Below are positions 37,801 to 46,528 of a stretch of 64,000 nucleotides of DNA, piece after piece (position 1 is the stretch's first letter; each line of letters begins with the position of its first letter). Source of the stretch: Agromyces sp. SYSU T00194 (GTDB taxonomy: Bacteria; Actinomycetota; Actinomycetes; Actinomycetales; Microbacteriaceae); contig NZ_JBEPJZ010000001.1 of assembly GCF_040496035.1 (NCBI RefSeq), positions 2,640,678-2,704,677 on the forward strand, in the 5' to 3' direction. The notes beneath the pieces are model-generated. The model saw only the letters and a list, made by a program, of their open reading frames with translations, had not been told where the DNA came from and made no database searches. The translations under genes and the position numbers were made by a program.

Positions 37801-39332
37801 GTGTGCCCGACGCGTTCGCCGAGGCCGTCGCCGACCCGATCGGCGACCTGGTGAGCCGCCACGCCCGCACGCACGGGCCGTTCACGGCCCTCGACGTGGC
37901 CGAGCGCCTCGGCGTCGGCATCGCGGTCGCGACCGCGGCGCTGCGGCGACTCGCGGCCGACCGGCGCGTCGTCGAGGGCGAGTTCCGTCCGCACGGCACC
38001 GGCACCGAGTGGTGCGACGCCGAGGTGCTGCGCCGCCTGCGGCGACGTTCGCTCGCCGCGCTCCGCAAGGAGGTCGAGCCGGTCGACCAGCGCGCATACG
38101 CGCGGTTCCTGCCCGACTGGCAGCATGTCGGCGGGCGCCTGCGCGGGGTGGACGGCGTGGGGTCGGTCATCGAGCAGCTCGAGGGCGCGCGCCTGCCGGC
38201 GTCGGCCTGGGAGTCGCTCGTGCTCCCGGCGCGCGTCGCCGACTACAGCCCGGCGATGCTCGACGAGCTGACGGCGGCGGGCGAGGTGCTCTGGGCGGGC
38301 GCGGGCGCGATGCCCGGCAACGACGGCTGGATCACGCTGCACCTCGCCGACACCGCGCCGGCGTCCCTGCCGCTCCCGGTCGACACGGAGCCGTCGGCCC
38401 TCGAGCAGGAGGTGCTCGCGACGCTCGGCACCGGCGGGGCGTACTTCTTCCGCCAGCTGTCCGACGCGGTCGGCAGCACCGACGACCAGGCGCTCGCCGA
38501 GGCGATCTGGAACCTCGCCTGGGCGGGGCTCGTGACGAACGACACCTTCTCGCCCGTGCGTGCCATGCTGGCGGGCGGCCGCACGAGCCACGCGCCGACG
38601 CGGCCGACCCCGCGCTCGCGCGCCTACGCGGGCCGTGGCCGGGTGAGCGGCCGACCCGCGAGCCCCCTGCGCACCGGGCCGCCGAACGTCGCCGGACGCT
38701 GGTCGATCCTGCCGGTCGCCGACGACTCGGCCACGCGCCGGGCGCACGCGCTCGGCGAGACGCTGCTCGACCGGTACGGCGTGGTCACCCGCGGCGCGGT
38801 CGTCGCCGAGGGCGTCGTCGGCGGATTCGCGCTGGCCTACCGCACGCTCTCGGGGTTCGAGGAGTCCGGTCGCGTGCGGCGCGGCTACTTCATCGACGGG
38901 CTCGGGGCCGCGCAGTTCGCGAGCGCGGGTGCCGTGGACCGGCTCCGCACCGCGCCCGAGGCGCCGACGCTCGTGCTGGCCGCGACCGACCCCGCGAATC
39001 CCTACGGCGCGGCGCTGCCCTGGCCGGAGCTCCCCGTCGACGGCCACCGTCCCGGCCGCAAGGCGGGCGCGATGGTGATCCTGGTCGACGGCGCGCTCGT
39101 CGCGTACGTCGAGCGCGGTGGCAAGACGATCATCGCGTTCACCGACGACGCCGAGGTGCTGCGTGGAGCGGCGACGGCGCTGGCCGCGGTCGTGCAGCGC
39201 GGCGCGGTCGACCGCCTGCGCGTCGAGACCGTGAACGGCGCGTTCGTCATGGGCACGCCCGCGGGCGACGCCCTGCAGGAGGCCGGATTCCGCACGACGC
39301 CGAGGGGGCTGCGGATCAGTGCCCGAGGGTGA
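34812..39332 (+). CDS. lhr: Lhr-type ATP-dependent DNA helicase
   Basis: About 1506 residues, the size of full-length actinobacterial Lhr, a 3'-5' helicase of superfamily 2 linked to mitomycin-type damage repair. Walker A is APTGSGKT (44-51), DEIH is at 173-176, motif III LSATVRP and motif VI QRVGRAGHQ follow, then the winged helix and the long Lhr-specific C-terminal region. A TTGAAT box 6 nt before GTG 34812 suggests a leaderless start; TTG 34800 in the same frame would add four residues. The stop overlaps nei by 14 bp, so both repair genes are co-translated. Confidence 0.95.
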   Translation: MGSVLDRFSDATRAWFTESFRAPTDAQSGAWDAISRGDHSLIVAPTGSGKTLAAFLWAIDRLARGHAEEAQRADAPRRGTRVLYISPLKALGVDVERNLRAPLVGIARTSERLGVAAPDITVGVRSGDTPPAERRGLVRNPPEILITTPESLFLLLTSSARESLVDVDTVIVDEIHAIAGTKRGAHLALSLERLDALLERPAQRIGLSATVRPHEEVARFLAGTGPVSIVAPPSGKRFDLRVVVPLEDMGDLAAEQGSIWPHVEEAIVDDVLAHRSSIVFANSRRLAERLTARLNEIHAERTGAAGDGASDGFVPPPTRPPAEMIAASGATAGAEPLLARAHHGSVSKEERAGIEDDLKSGRLRCVVATSSLELGIDMGAVDLVVQVESPPSVASGLQRVGRAGHQVGEVSRGVLYPKHRADLVHTAVATERMVQGAIEELAIPANPLDVLAQQTVAACALDPLDVDEWYDAVRRTAPFAALPRSAYDATLDLLAGRYPSDRFAELRPRIVWDRDAGTVSGRPGAQRLAVTSGGTIPDRGMFGVFMAGEEGTNRRVGELDEEMVYESRVGDVFALGATSWRIQDITHDRVVVTPAFGQPGRLPFWKGDGLGRPAELGRAIGAFVREVADATPADASARARTAGLDERATTNLVAFLEEQRRATRHLPTDRTIVVERFRDELGDWRVVMHAPFGSPVHAPWALAVGARIRERCGVDANAVASDDGIVIRMPDTGGDPPSADLFVFETDELVELVTEEVGGSALFASRFRECAARALLLPRLNPGRRSPLWQQRQRASQLLEVAKDYGDFPIILETVRECLQDVYDLPSLRTIADDITARRIRVVETETETASPFAASLLFGYVGAFMYEGDSPLAERRAAALSLDTAMLAELLGTVELRELLDPEVVAQAEAELQRLDPERRARGTEGIADLLRELGPLSADEVAARVEAGTDAAGGLAELAAARRVAEVSFAGADRWAVVEDASRLRDALGVPIPPGVPDAFAEAVADPIGDLVSRHARTHGPFTALDVAERLGVGIAVATAALRRLAADRRVVEGEFRPHGTGTEWCDAEVLRRLRRRSLAALRKEVEPVDQRAYARFLPDWQHVGGRLRGVDGVGSVIEQLEGARLPASAWESLVLPARVADYSPAMLDELTAAGEVLWAGAGAMPGNDGWITLHLADTAPASLPLPVDTEPSALEQEVLATLGTGGAYFFRQLSDAVGSTDDQALAEAIWNLAWAGLVTNDTFSPVRAMLAGGRTSHAPTRPTPRSRAYAGRGRVSGRPASPLRTGPPNVAGRWSILPVADDSATRRAHALGETLLDRYGVVTRGAVVAEGVVGGFALAYRTLSGFEESGRVRRGYFIDGLGAAQFASAGAVDRLRTAPEAPTLVLAATDPANPYGAALPWPELPVDGHRPGRKAGAMVILVDGALVAYVERGGKTIIAFTDDAEVLRGAATALAAVVQRGAVDRLRVETVNGAFVMGTPAGDALQEAGFRTTPRGLRISARG

Positions 39333-40095
39333 CACCGTCTGGCGCGCGGCGCGCCGCCTGCACGAGGCCCTGGCCGGGGCATCCGTCGTGGCGACCGACG
39401 TGCGCGTGCCGCGCTACGCGACCGTCGACCTCGCCGGCGAGACCGTGCACTCGGTCGGCTCGCGCGGCAAGCACCTGCTCATGCGCATCGGCGACCAGGT
39501 GGTGCACACGCACCTGAAGATGGAGGGGGAGTGGCGGGTGCTGCGCCCGGGCGAGCGCTGGCCGCACCCCGCGCACCGCGCGCGCATCGTGATCACCACG
39601 CCCGACGCCGTCGCGATCGGGTTCGACCTCGGCATCGTCGAGGTCTTCCCGGCCGAGGAGGAGGGCGATCGGCTCTCGCACCTCGGCCCCGACCTGCTGG
39701 GCGACGACTGGGACCCCGCCGAGGCCGTCAAGCGGCTCGCCGCGCGCCCCGAGCAGGAGATCATCGTCGCGCTCGCCGACCAGCGCAACCTCGCCGGGCT
39801 CGGCAACGAGTACGTCAACGAGCTGTGCTTCCTGCGCGGGCTCGCGCCGGGCCGCGTGGTCGCCGACGTCGACCTGGCACCCGCCGTCGCGCTCGCCGAA
39901 CGGCTCATCCGCGCCAACCGCGACCGCGTCGCGCGAACGACCACGGGTGACACCCGGCGCGGGATGCGCCTCTGGGTGCACGGCCGCGGTGGCCAGCCGT
40001 GCCGGCGCTGCGGCACGACGATCCGGCATGCGCGGCACGGACGCACCGAGCTGGAGCTGCGCGAGACCTGGTGGTGCCCGCACTGCCAGACGTGA
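39319..40095 (+). CDS. nei: Endonuclease VIII-like DNA glycosylase (Fpg/Nei family)
   Basis: 258-residue base-excision glycosylase/AP lyase. Pro2-Glu3 (PEGDTVWRAARRLHEAL) provide the Schiff-base amine and acid after Met removal; PEGDTV is the Nei rather than Fpg (PELPEV) form. A lysine in GSRGKHLLMRI and the H2TH segment (LGNEYVNELCF) follow. The zinc finger is Cys228, Cys231, Cys253 and Cys256. It overlaps lhr, with which Nei2 genes are paired in many actinobacteria. Confidence 0.95.
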   Translation: MPEGDTVWRAARRLHEALAGASVVATDVRVPRYATVDLAGETVHSVGSRGKHLLMRIGDQVVHTHLKMEGEWRVLRPGERWPHPAHRARIVITTPDAVAIGFDLGIVEVFPAEEEGDRLSHLGPDLLGDDWDPAEAVKRLAARPEQEIIVALADQRNLAGLGNEYVNELCFLRGLAPGRVVADVDLAPAVALAERLIRANRDRVARTTTGDTRRGMRLWVHGRGGQPCRRCGTTIRHARHGRTELELRETWWCPHCQT

Positions 40096-40134
40096 GGCGG
40101 GCGGGCGTCAGCGGCGCGGCATCCGCTCGCCCCG

Positions 40135-40168
40135 CCGGCCCGGTGGCGCGGTCAGTTGACCGGGCCGG
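40135..40168. terminator. Hairpin between convergent nei and the DUF1844 gene
   Basis: Perfect 10-bp arms CCGGCCCGGT / ACCGGGCCGG around a 14-nt loop. The structure spans the stop codon of the DUF1844 gene and could terminate nei transcription. Confidence 0.5.
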
Positions 40169-40502
40169 TCCACTTCTCGCCGGGCCCCTTGCCGATCGGG
40201 TCGGGAATGACGGACGCCTCGCGGAACGCCAGCTGCAGCGAGCGCAGGCCGTCGCGCAGGCTCCGCGCGTGCATGTCGCTGATCTCGGGGGCGCCCGCGG
40301 TGATGAGGCCCGCGAGGGCGTTGATGAGCTTGCGCGCCTCGTCGAGGTCGACCTCGGCCTCCGGGTCGTCGGCGAGCCCGCACTTGACCGCCGCGGCGCT
40401 CATGAGGTGCACCGCGGTCGTGGTGATCACCTCGACCGCGGGGACCTCGGCGATGTCGCGCGTGGCGTCGATCGTGGCATCCGACTGGGGATTCTGAGAC
40501 AC
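40152..40502 (-). CDS. DUF1844 domain-containing protein
   Basis: 116 residues. The core EVITTTAVHLMSAAAVKCGL plus DLDEARKLINALAGLITAGAPE matches DUF1844, a short helical protein family always found near infC-rpmI-rplT in actinobacteria. Function unknown. I chose GTG 40502 (VSQNPQSDATID) because an AGAGG site precedes it and relatives begin here; a longer frame reaches 40571 but lacks similarity. It is divergent from infC. Confidence 0.87.
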   Translation of the reverse strand: MSQNPQSDATIDATRDIAEVPAVEVITTTAVHLMSAAAVKCGLADDPEAEVDLDEARKLINALAGLITAGAPEISDMHARSLRDGLRSLQLAFREASVIPDPIGKGPGEKWTGPVN

Positions 40503-40766
40503 GTGGAACCTCTGGTAGACTTCTGCGGGCTCCGGGGCCATTCCCCGGTACGAAAGTGGAGATTCTCCCACCCGCGCTTGACCGCCTCATTAGGTTACCG
40601 GGTAGATCGCACTCCGCTTGCCGGCCGCGAGGTCGGGAAGTAGACAGGGTGCCGTAGGGCCGCACGTGAAGTTCACGGGCGGCGGTGCGTGGATTTCCGC
40701 CTTCGTCGCCAGGCGGCATCCGCTCCCTGGCGCAGCAGGAAATGCTCGAAACAGAGGAGTACACGC

Positions 40767-41354
<588 letters not shown>

Positions 41355-41396
41355 GTCGCAGGCGGTTCGCGCCCACCGGCGCGAGCCTGAACCATT

Positions 41397-41415
41397 CCGC
41401 CCCCTCGCGGGGCGG
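41397..41415 (+). promoter_or_regulatory. Hairpin between infC and rpmI
   Basis: CCGCCCC and GGGGCGG arms with a CTCGC loop, 6 nt before the GAAGGAG site of rpmI. It may act as attenuator, processing site or L20 target; only the structure is seen. Confidence 0.5.
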
Positions 41416-41433
41416 GAACCGAAGGAGAAACGA

Positions 41434-41628
41434 ATGCCCAAGCAGAAGACCCACTCCGGGTCGAAGAAGCGCTTCAAGGTCACCGGCAGCGGCAAGATCA
41501 AGAAGCAGCAGGCCGGGATGCGTCACAACCTCGAGGGCAAGTCCTCCGTGCGCACCCGCCGCCTGAACCAGGACAAGGTGGCCTCCAAGGCCGACACCAA
41601 GGTCATCAACAAGCTGCTCGGCCGCTGA
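41434..41628 (+). CDS. rpmI: 50S ribosomal protein L35
   Basis: 64-residue basic ribosomal protein. [21 protein letters not shown] and the [14 protein letters not shown] segment are the L35 signature. It has a GAAGGAG site and sits in the universal infC-rpmI-rplT order, 79 bp after infC and 27 bp before rplT. Confidence 0.97.
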   Translation: MPKQKTHSGSKKRFKVTGSGKIKKQQAGMRHNLEGKSSVRTRRLNQDKVASKADTKVINKLLGR

Positions 41629-41655
41629 GCCGAAGACCCGTAAGGAACAAGAGCA

Positions 41656-42048
41656 ATGGCAAGAGTCAAGAGGGCCGTCAACGCCCACAAGAAGCGCCGG
41701 GTCATCCTCGAGCGCGCCGAGGGCTACCGCGGGCAGCGTTCGCGCCTGTACCGCAAGGCCAAGGAGCAGGTCACCCACTCGCTGGTCTACTCCTACAACG
41801 ACCGCCGTGCGCGCAAGGGCGACTTCCGCCGCCTGTGGATCCAGCGCATCAACGCCGCGTCGCGCCAGAACGGCCTGACCTACAACCGCTTCATCCAGGG
41901 CCTCGGCCTCGCGGGCATCGAGGTCGACCGTCGCATCCTCGCCGACCTCGCCGTGCACGAGCCGGAGACCTTCGCCGGCCTCGTCGAGGCCGCCAAGGCC
42001 GCGCTGCCCGCCGACACCTCGGCCCCCAAGGCCGACTCGGCGGCGTAG
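41656..42048 (+). CDS. rplT: 50S ribosomal protein L20
   Basis: 130-residue L20, an early assembly protein that binds 23S rRNA and, in other bacteria, represses its own operon. [39 protein letters not shown] is the canonical basic N terminus. The C-terminal tail is Ala-rich. A strong terminator follows. Confidence 0.98.
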   Translation: MARVKRAVNAHKKRRVILERAEGYRGQRSRLYRKAKEQVTHSLVYSYNDRRARKGDFRRLWIQRINAASRQNGLTYNRFIQGLGLAGIEVDRRILADLAVHEPETFAGLVEAAKAALPADTSAPKADSAA

Positions 42049-42064
42049 GCACCGCACCGCGCAT

Positions 42065-42102
42065 CGAACGGCCCGTCCCGGAATTCCGGGGCGGGCCGTT
42101 CG
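42065..42102 (+). terminator. Terminator after rplT
   Basis: 17-pair stem (one G-T) beginning CGAACGGCCCGTCCCGG with an AATT loop, followed by TCGTTGG. Ends the infC-rpmI-rplT operon. Confidence 0.85.
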
Positions 42103-42123
42103 TCGTTGGCGACGGGGCCTCCC

Positions 42124-42129
42124 TAGACT
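42124..42129 (+). promoter_or_regulatory. -10 box of the SPOUT methyltransferase gene
   Basis: TAGACT, 6 nt before the ATG at 42136; leaderless type. Confidence 0.6.
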
Positions 42130-42135
42130 GAGCGC

Positions 42136-42936
42136 ATGCTCGAGAACCCGCGCTCGCCGCGCGTGCGCGCCGTCGCGAAGCTCGCCAAGAAGCCCGCCCG
42201 CCAGGAGTCGGGGCTGTTCCTGCTCGAAGGACCGCAGGCGGTCGCCGAGGCGCTCACCTACCGCCCGCAGCTGCTCGTGGAGCTCTACGCCACCCCGACG
42301 GCGCTCGAGCGGTACACCGACATCGGGCAGACCGCGGTCGACGCCGGCGTCGACGTCGAGTTCGTCACCGAGGAGGTGCTGGGCGCCATGGCCGACACGG
42401 TGACCCCGCAGGGGTTCGTCGCCGTGTGCCACCAGTTCCCGACCGCCGCGAAGGACGTGTTCGCCGCGGGCCCGAAGCTCGTCGCGATCCTCGAGGAGGT
42501 GCGCGACCCCGGCAACGCGGGCACCATCATCCGGGCGGCGGATGCTGCGGGGGCCGACGCCGTGATCTTCAGCGGCCGCACGGTCGACCTCTACAACCCC
42601 AAGGTCGTGCGCTCGTCGACCGGATCGATCTTCCACCTGCCGGTGGCGGTCGGCGCACACCTCGAGGACGTGCTGGAGCGCGCCCGCGGCGCGGGGCTGC
42701 AGGTGCTCGCCGCCGACATCCACGGCGACGACCTGCTCGAGGTCCGCAACGCCGGCGGGCTCGCCGCGCCGACGGCCTGGCTGTTCGGCAACGAGGCGCG
42801 CGGGCTCGACGACGCGCACCGCGATGCGGCGGACCGCGCCGTCACGGTGCCCATCTACGGGCACGCCGAGTCGATGAACCTCGCCACCGCCGCATCCGTC
42901 TGCCTGTACGAGAGCGCCTTCGCGCACCGATCCTGA
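42136..42936 (+). CDS. TrmH/SpoU family RNA 2'-O-methyltransferase
   Basis: 266-residue SPOUT-class enzyme. The N-terminal substrate-binding domain (SPRVRAVAKLAKKPARQESGLFLLEGPQ) is of the L30e-like type; the catalytic knot has ILEEVRDPGNAGTIIRAADAAGAD (motif 1), LFGNEARGL (motif 2) and VPIYGHAESMNLATAASVCLYE (motif 3). Such genes after rplT are annotated as 23S rRNA methylases (TsnR-like), but the exact nucleotide is not predictable. A leaderless promoter separates it from the ribosomal operon. Confidence 0.93.
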   Translation: MLENPRSPRVRAVAKLAKKPARQESGLFLLEGPQAVAEALTYRPQLLVELYATPTALERYTDIGQTAVDAGVDVEFVTEEVLGAMADTVTPQGFVAVCHQFPTAAKDVFAAGPKLVAILEEVRDPGNAGTIIRAADAAGADAVIFSGRTVDLYNPKVVRSSTGSIFHLPVAVGAHLEDVLERARGAGLQVLAADIHGDDLLEVRNAGGLAAPTAWLFGNEARGLDDAHRDAADRAVTVPIYGHAESMNLATAASVCLYESAFAHRS

Positions 42937-43047
42937 GTCCCGGGCGGTTCGCGCGGCGATCCTGAGCGTCGCTCGGGGTTCCGACGGTCGAGTCACGAAA
43001 CGGTAACCGATGCGCGGCCACTACAGACCGGGCGTGAGGCCGTCCCC

Positions 43048-43053
43048 TACGTT
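43048..43053 (+). promoter_or_regulatory. -10 box of the gluABCD-type operon
   Basis: TACGTT, 7 nt before the ATG at 43061; leaderless type. Confidence 0.55.
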
Positions 43054-43060
43054 GGGGGGT

Positions 43061-43849
43061 ATGGAGCCCACCACGCCGACTCCGGCGACGTCCAACATCT
43101 CTGTGCGTCGTGGAGAACCGCTCGTCGTGATCGACCAGGTGAACAAGCACTACGGCGAACTGCACGTGCTGAACGACATCAACACGCAGGTCAACCGCGG
43201 TGAGGTCGTCGTGGTCATCGGCCCGTCGGGGTCGGGCAAGTCCACGCTCTGCCGTGCCATCAACCGCCTCGAGACCATCGACTCCGGCACCATCACGATC
43301 GACGGCGAGCGGCTCCCCGAGGAGGGCGCCGCGCTCGCGAAGCTGCGTGCCGACGTCGGCATGGTCTTCCAGTCGTTCAACCTGTTCGCGCACAAGACGG
43401 TGCTCGAGAACGTCACGCTCGCGCCGATCCGGGTGAAGAAGAAGTCGAAGAAGGAGGCCGAGGCGCGCGCCATGGAGCTCCTCGACCGCGTCGGCGTCGC
43501 GAACCAGGCCTCGAAGATGCCGTCGCAGCTCTCCGGCGGGCAGCAGCAGCGCGTGGCCATCGCGCGCTCGCTCGCGATGAGCCCGAAGCTGATGCTCATG
43601 GACGAGCCGACGAGCGCGCTCGACCCCGAGATGATCAACGAGGTGCTCGACGTCATGGTCGGCCTCGCGAAGGACGGCATGACGATGATCGTCGTGACGC
43701 ACGAGATGGGATTCGCCCGGCGCGCCGCCGACCGGGTGCTGTTCATGGCCGACGGGAAGATCGTCGAGGAGGCGTCGCCGAACGACTTCTTCGACCACCC
43801 GCAGTCGGACCGTGCCAAGGACTTCCTCTCGAAGATCTTGGAACACTGA
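43061..43849 (+). CDS. gluA: Glutamate-type amino acid ABC transporter, ATP-binding subunit
   Basis: 262-residue ATPase of a polar amino acid importer. Walker A is GPSGSGKST (54-62), the signature LSGGQQQR is near 157-164, and Walker [13 protein letters not shown] follows at about 178-189; the H-loop VVTHEMGFA is present. A 20-residue disordered N terminus precedes the domain. It begins a four-gene operon (ATPase, binding protein, two permeases) in the same order as the corynebacterial glutamate system gluABCD; glutamate as substrate is inferred. Confidence 0.92.
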   Translation: MEPTTPTPATSNISVRRGEPLVVIDQVNKHYGELHVLNDINTQVNRGEVVVVIGPSGSGKSTLCRAINRLETIDSGTITIDGERLPEEGAALAKLRADVGMVFQSFNLFAHKTVLENVTLAPIRVKKKSKKEAEARAMELLDRVGVANQASKMPSQLSGGQQQRVAIARSLAMSPKLMLMDEPTSALDPEMINEVLDVMVGLAKDGMTMIVVTHEMGFARRAADRVLFMADGKIVEEASPNDFFDHPQSDRAKDFLSKILEH

Positions 43850-43903
43850 GGCTCGGCCGCCTTCGCGCGGCGGGGGAATACGCACACAGGAGGAGAAGAG
43901 GAC

Positions 43904-44773
43904 ATGAAGCGCAGCAGACTCGCACTCATCGCCGCAACGGGGGTCGCGGCACTCGCACTGGCCGGGTGTTCCGGCGGCGACAGCTCCGGCGACGGGGAGT
44001 CCACGGACTCGAGCGGCACCGTCGAGTTCGACGAGGGCACGACGATGGCGGAGCTCTCCGAGGCCGGCACCATCACGATCGGCACCAAGTTCGACCAGCC
44101 GCTGTTCGGCCTGGTCGGCCCGAGCGGCGACCCCGAGGGCTTCGACGTCGAGATCGGCAAGATCATCGCCGGCCAGCTCGGCATCGACGAGGGCAGCATC
44201 GAGTGGGTCGAGACCGTGTCGGCCAACCGCGAGCCGTTCATCGAGAACGGCCAGGTCGACATCGTCGTGGCGACCTACACGATCAACGACGAGCGCAAGG
44301 AGGTCATCTCCTTCGCGGGTCCGTACTACATGGCGGGCCAGTCGATCCTCGTGAACGCCGACAACGAGGACATCACCGGCGAGGACGACCTGATCGGGCA
44401 GCCCGTCTGCTCGGTGACCGGCTCGACCCCGGCGGCGTACCTCGAGGAGCTCGGCGCCGAGACCGTGCTGACCGACACCTACACGAACTGCCTCGAGCCG
44501 CTGCGCCAGGGCCAGGTCGTCGCGGTGTCGACCGACAACGTGATCCTCGCCGGCCTCGCCGCGCAGACCGAGGGCGAGTTCAAGGTGGTCGGCGAGCCGT
44601 TCACCGACGAGCCGTACGGCATCGGCCTCGCACTCGACGACACCGACTTCCGCATGTGGATCAACGACGTGCTCGAGGAGTCGTACGCGGACGGCAGCTA
44701 CGAGGAGGCGTGGAACTCGACGGCGGGCACCATCCTGCCGTACGTCGAGCCGCCGGCAGTCGACCGCTACTGA
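43904..44773 (+). CDS. gluB: Glutamate-type ABC transporter substrate-binding lipoprotein
   Basis: 289 residues with signal peptide and lipobox LAGC (Cys22), then a Ser/Asp-rich linker and a class-3 amino acid binding protein domain: ITIGTKFDQPLFGLVGPSGDPEGFDVEIGK, FAGPYYMAGQSILV and the later GIGLALDDTDFRMWIND. Two cysteines (VCSVTG and NCLEP) probably form the disulfide known in this subfamily. Displayed outside the membrane. A strong GGAGGAGAAGAGG site supports the start. A 13-bp hairpin behind it probably tunes expression relative to the permeases. Confidence 0.93.
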   Translation: MKRSRLALIAATGVAALALAGCSGGDSSGDGESTDSSGTVEFDEGTTMAELSEAGTITIGTKFDQPLFGLVGPSGDPEGFDVEIGKIIAGQLGIDEGSIEWVETVSANREPFIENGQVDIVVATYTINDERKEVISFAGPYYMAGQSILVNADNEDITGEDDLIGQPVCSVTGSTPAAYLEELGAETVLTDTYTNCLEPLRQGQVVAVSTDNVILAGLAAQTEGEFKVVGEPFTDEPYGIGLALDDTDFRMWINDVLEESYADGSYEEAWNSTAGTILPYVEPPAVDRY

Positions 44774-44782
44774 TGCACCGAT

Positions 44783-44814
44783 GACCCGGGCCGGGTGCAC
44801 CCCCGGCCCGGGTC
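44783..44814 (+). promoter_or_regulatory. Intra-operon hairpin between gluB and gluC
   Basis: GACCCGGGCCGGG and its perfect reverse complement flank a 6-nt loop, 10 nt after the gluB stop. Such stems after binding-protein genes usually protect the upstream message or cause partial termination. Confidence 0.75.
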
Positions 44815-44844
44815 GTCACCGCCCGACACGACGAGAGGAGCCGC

Positions 44845-45492
44845 GTGGACGCCGTCTTCGACAACCTGCCGAGATACTTCGACGGGTTCACCGTGACGCT
44901 GCTCCTGCTCGCCGTCTCGAGCGTCTTCGCGCTCGTGCTCGGCACGGTGATCGCGGCGATGCGCATCTCCCCGGTGGCGTCCCTCCGCGGGTTCGCCACG
45001 GTCTACACCGAGATCGTGCGCAACACCCCGCTCACGCTGGTGCTGTTCTTCTGCGCCATCGTGCTGCCGTACCTCGGCTCCACGCTCTCGTACACCGTCG
45101 CCGCGATGATCGGCCTGTCGGTCTACACGTCGCCGTTCGTCGCCGAGGCGCTGCGGTCGGGCATCAACGGCGTGGCCGTCGGCCAGGCGGAGGCCGCCCG
45201 CAGCGTGGGGCTGGGCTTCGGCCAGACGGTGACGCTGGTCATCCTGCCGCAGGCCTTCCGCATGACCGTGCCGCCCCTCATCAACGTCTTCATCGCCCTG
45301 ACCAAGAACACCTCGGTCGCGGGCGGATTCTTCGTGGCCGAGCTCTTCACCATCGGCAAGGAGCTCGCGAACGCGCGGGGCGACCAGGTCATCGCCGTGC
45401 TGCTCGGGGTCGCCACCTTCTACCTCCTGATCACGGTGCCGCTGGGCCTCGTCGCCACCCAGCTCGAGCGGAAGTGGGTGGTGCAGCGATGA
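44845..45492 (+). CDS. gluC: Amino acid ABC transporter permease (GluC-like)
   Basis: 215-residue integral membrane protein with about five helices of the HisMQ type. The EAA loop that contacts the ATPase is EAARSVGLGFGQTVTLVILPQAFR. The N-terminal LPRYFDGFTVTLLLLAVSSVFALVLG is typical. A GAGAGGAGCC site precedes the GTG. The stop overlaps gluD by ATGA. Confidence 0.92.
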   Translation: MDAVFDNLPRYFDGFTVTLLLLAVSSVFALVLGTVIAAMRISPVASLRGFATVYTEIVRNTPLTLVLFFCAIVLPYLGSTLSYTVAAMIGLSVYTSPFVAEALRSGINGVAVGQAEAARSVGLGFGQTVTLVILPQAFRMTVPPLINVFIALTKNTSVAGGFFVAELFTIGKELANARGDQVIAVLLGVATFYLLITVPLGLVATQLERKWVVQR

Positions 45493-46436
45493 GCCGCGGC
45501 GCCGCAGTCCTGTTCGACGCGCCCGGGCCCCGCGCCCGCCGCACGTCGCTGCTCGTCTCGCTCATCGCGGGCGTGCTCATCGTGATCGGCCTCGGCTGGA
45601 TCATCGCCGTGCTCGCGGCGCCCCGCGAGGGGCCGGGCGGCCTCGAGCTGCCGGGCATGTTCGCACCGACCCGGTGGGACATCTACTCCGACCCCGAGGT
45701 CTGGCTCTTCATCGGCGAGGGCGCGTTGGCCACCCTGCGCGCGGCCGCGGTCGCCGCCGCGCTCGCGCTGGTCTTCGGCGTCGTGCTCTCGCTCCTCCGC
45801 AGCGCGCAGAGCCGCTGGGTGCGCATCCCCACCGCGGTGTTCATCGAGTTCTTCCGCGGCATGCCCGTGCTGCTGATGATGCTGTTCATCCTGCTCGCGG
45901 CGTCGACCGGCCAGTTCTGGGCCGTGGTCTGGGCGCTCGCGCTCTACAACGGCGCACTCATCGGCGAGGCGCTCCGCGCCGGCCTCGCGGCGCTGCCGAA
46001 GGGGCAGCGCGAGGCCGGACTCAGCCTGGGCATGCGCCAGCTGCAGTCGAAGCTGCTGGTGGAGTTCCCGCAGGCGTTCCGCCAGATGCTGCCGATCATC
46101 GTGGCCCAGCTCGTCGTGCTGCTGAAGGACACCTCGCTCGGGTACATCGTCGGCTACAACGAGCTGCTGCGCACCACGCTCAACAACCTCGGCAGCTTCT
46201 TCGGCAACCGCTACCTGTTCTCGCTCTTCATCGTGACCTGGGTGATCTACCTCGCGATGAACCTGACGCTGTCGTGGTTCGCACGCTGGCTGTCGCGCCG
46301 CACCGAGAGCGGTGGCGGCGGGTTCAGCTGGGGCCGCAACAAGAAGGCGGGCCCGCCCGAGGACCCGAACCAGGCGCTGCTCATCGCGAAGGCGAGCGCG
46401 TCCGCCCGTCAGGTGGGCAACGCCGGCGGCGTCTAG
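45489..46436 (+). CDS. gluD: Amino acid ABC transporter permease (GluD-like)
   Basis: 315-residue permease, larger than GluC because of an extra N-terminal helix with a periplasmic segment (LPGMFAPTRWDIYSDPEVW) and a C-terminal cytosolic tail. The EAA loop is EAGLSLGMRQLQSKLLVEFPQAFRQ. It pairs with GluC to form the membrane channel. Translation is coupled to gluC (ATGA). Confidence 0.92.
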   Translation: MSRGAAVLFDAPGPRARRTSLLVSLIAGVLIVIGLGWIIAVLAAPREGPGGLELPGMFAPTRWDIYSDPEVWLFIGEGALATLRAAAVAAALALVFGVVLSLLRSAQSRWVRIPTAVFIEFFRGMPVLLMMLFILLAASTGQFWAVVWALALYNGALIGEALRAGLAALPKGQREAGLSLGMRQLQSKLLVEFPQAFRQMLPIIVAQLVVLLKDTSLGYIVGYNELLRTTLNNLGSFFGNRYLFSLFIVTWVIYLAMNLTLSWFARWLSRRTESGGGGFSWGRNKKAGPPEDPNQALLIAKASASARQVGNAGGV

Positions 46437-46514
46437 CAGTTCCCCCGAACGTGCCCGCCCGGTCAACGGCGATCGAGCGGGTGCCTCACTTCTCGGGGTG
46501 TGCGCGCCCACCGG

Positions 46515-46520
46515 TAGACT
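46515..46520 (+). promoter_or_regulatory. -10 box of pheST
   Basis: TAGACT, 8 nt before the GTG at 46529. No Phe-rich leader or T-box structure is seen in the 92-bp gap. Confidence 0.55.
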
Positions 46521-46528
46521 CGTCTCTC

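Noticed and set aside
34662..39335. Antisense frame of about 1557 codons opposite lhr
   Set aside because: High-GC shadow: long open antisense frame composed of Arg/Gly/Ala/His repeats without any domain, opposite a complete, well-conserved helicase.
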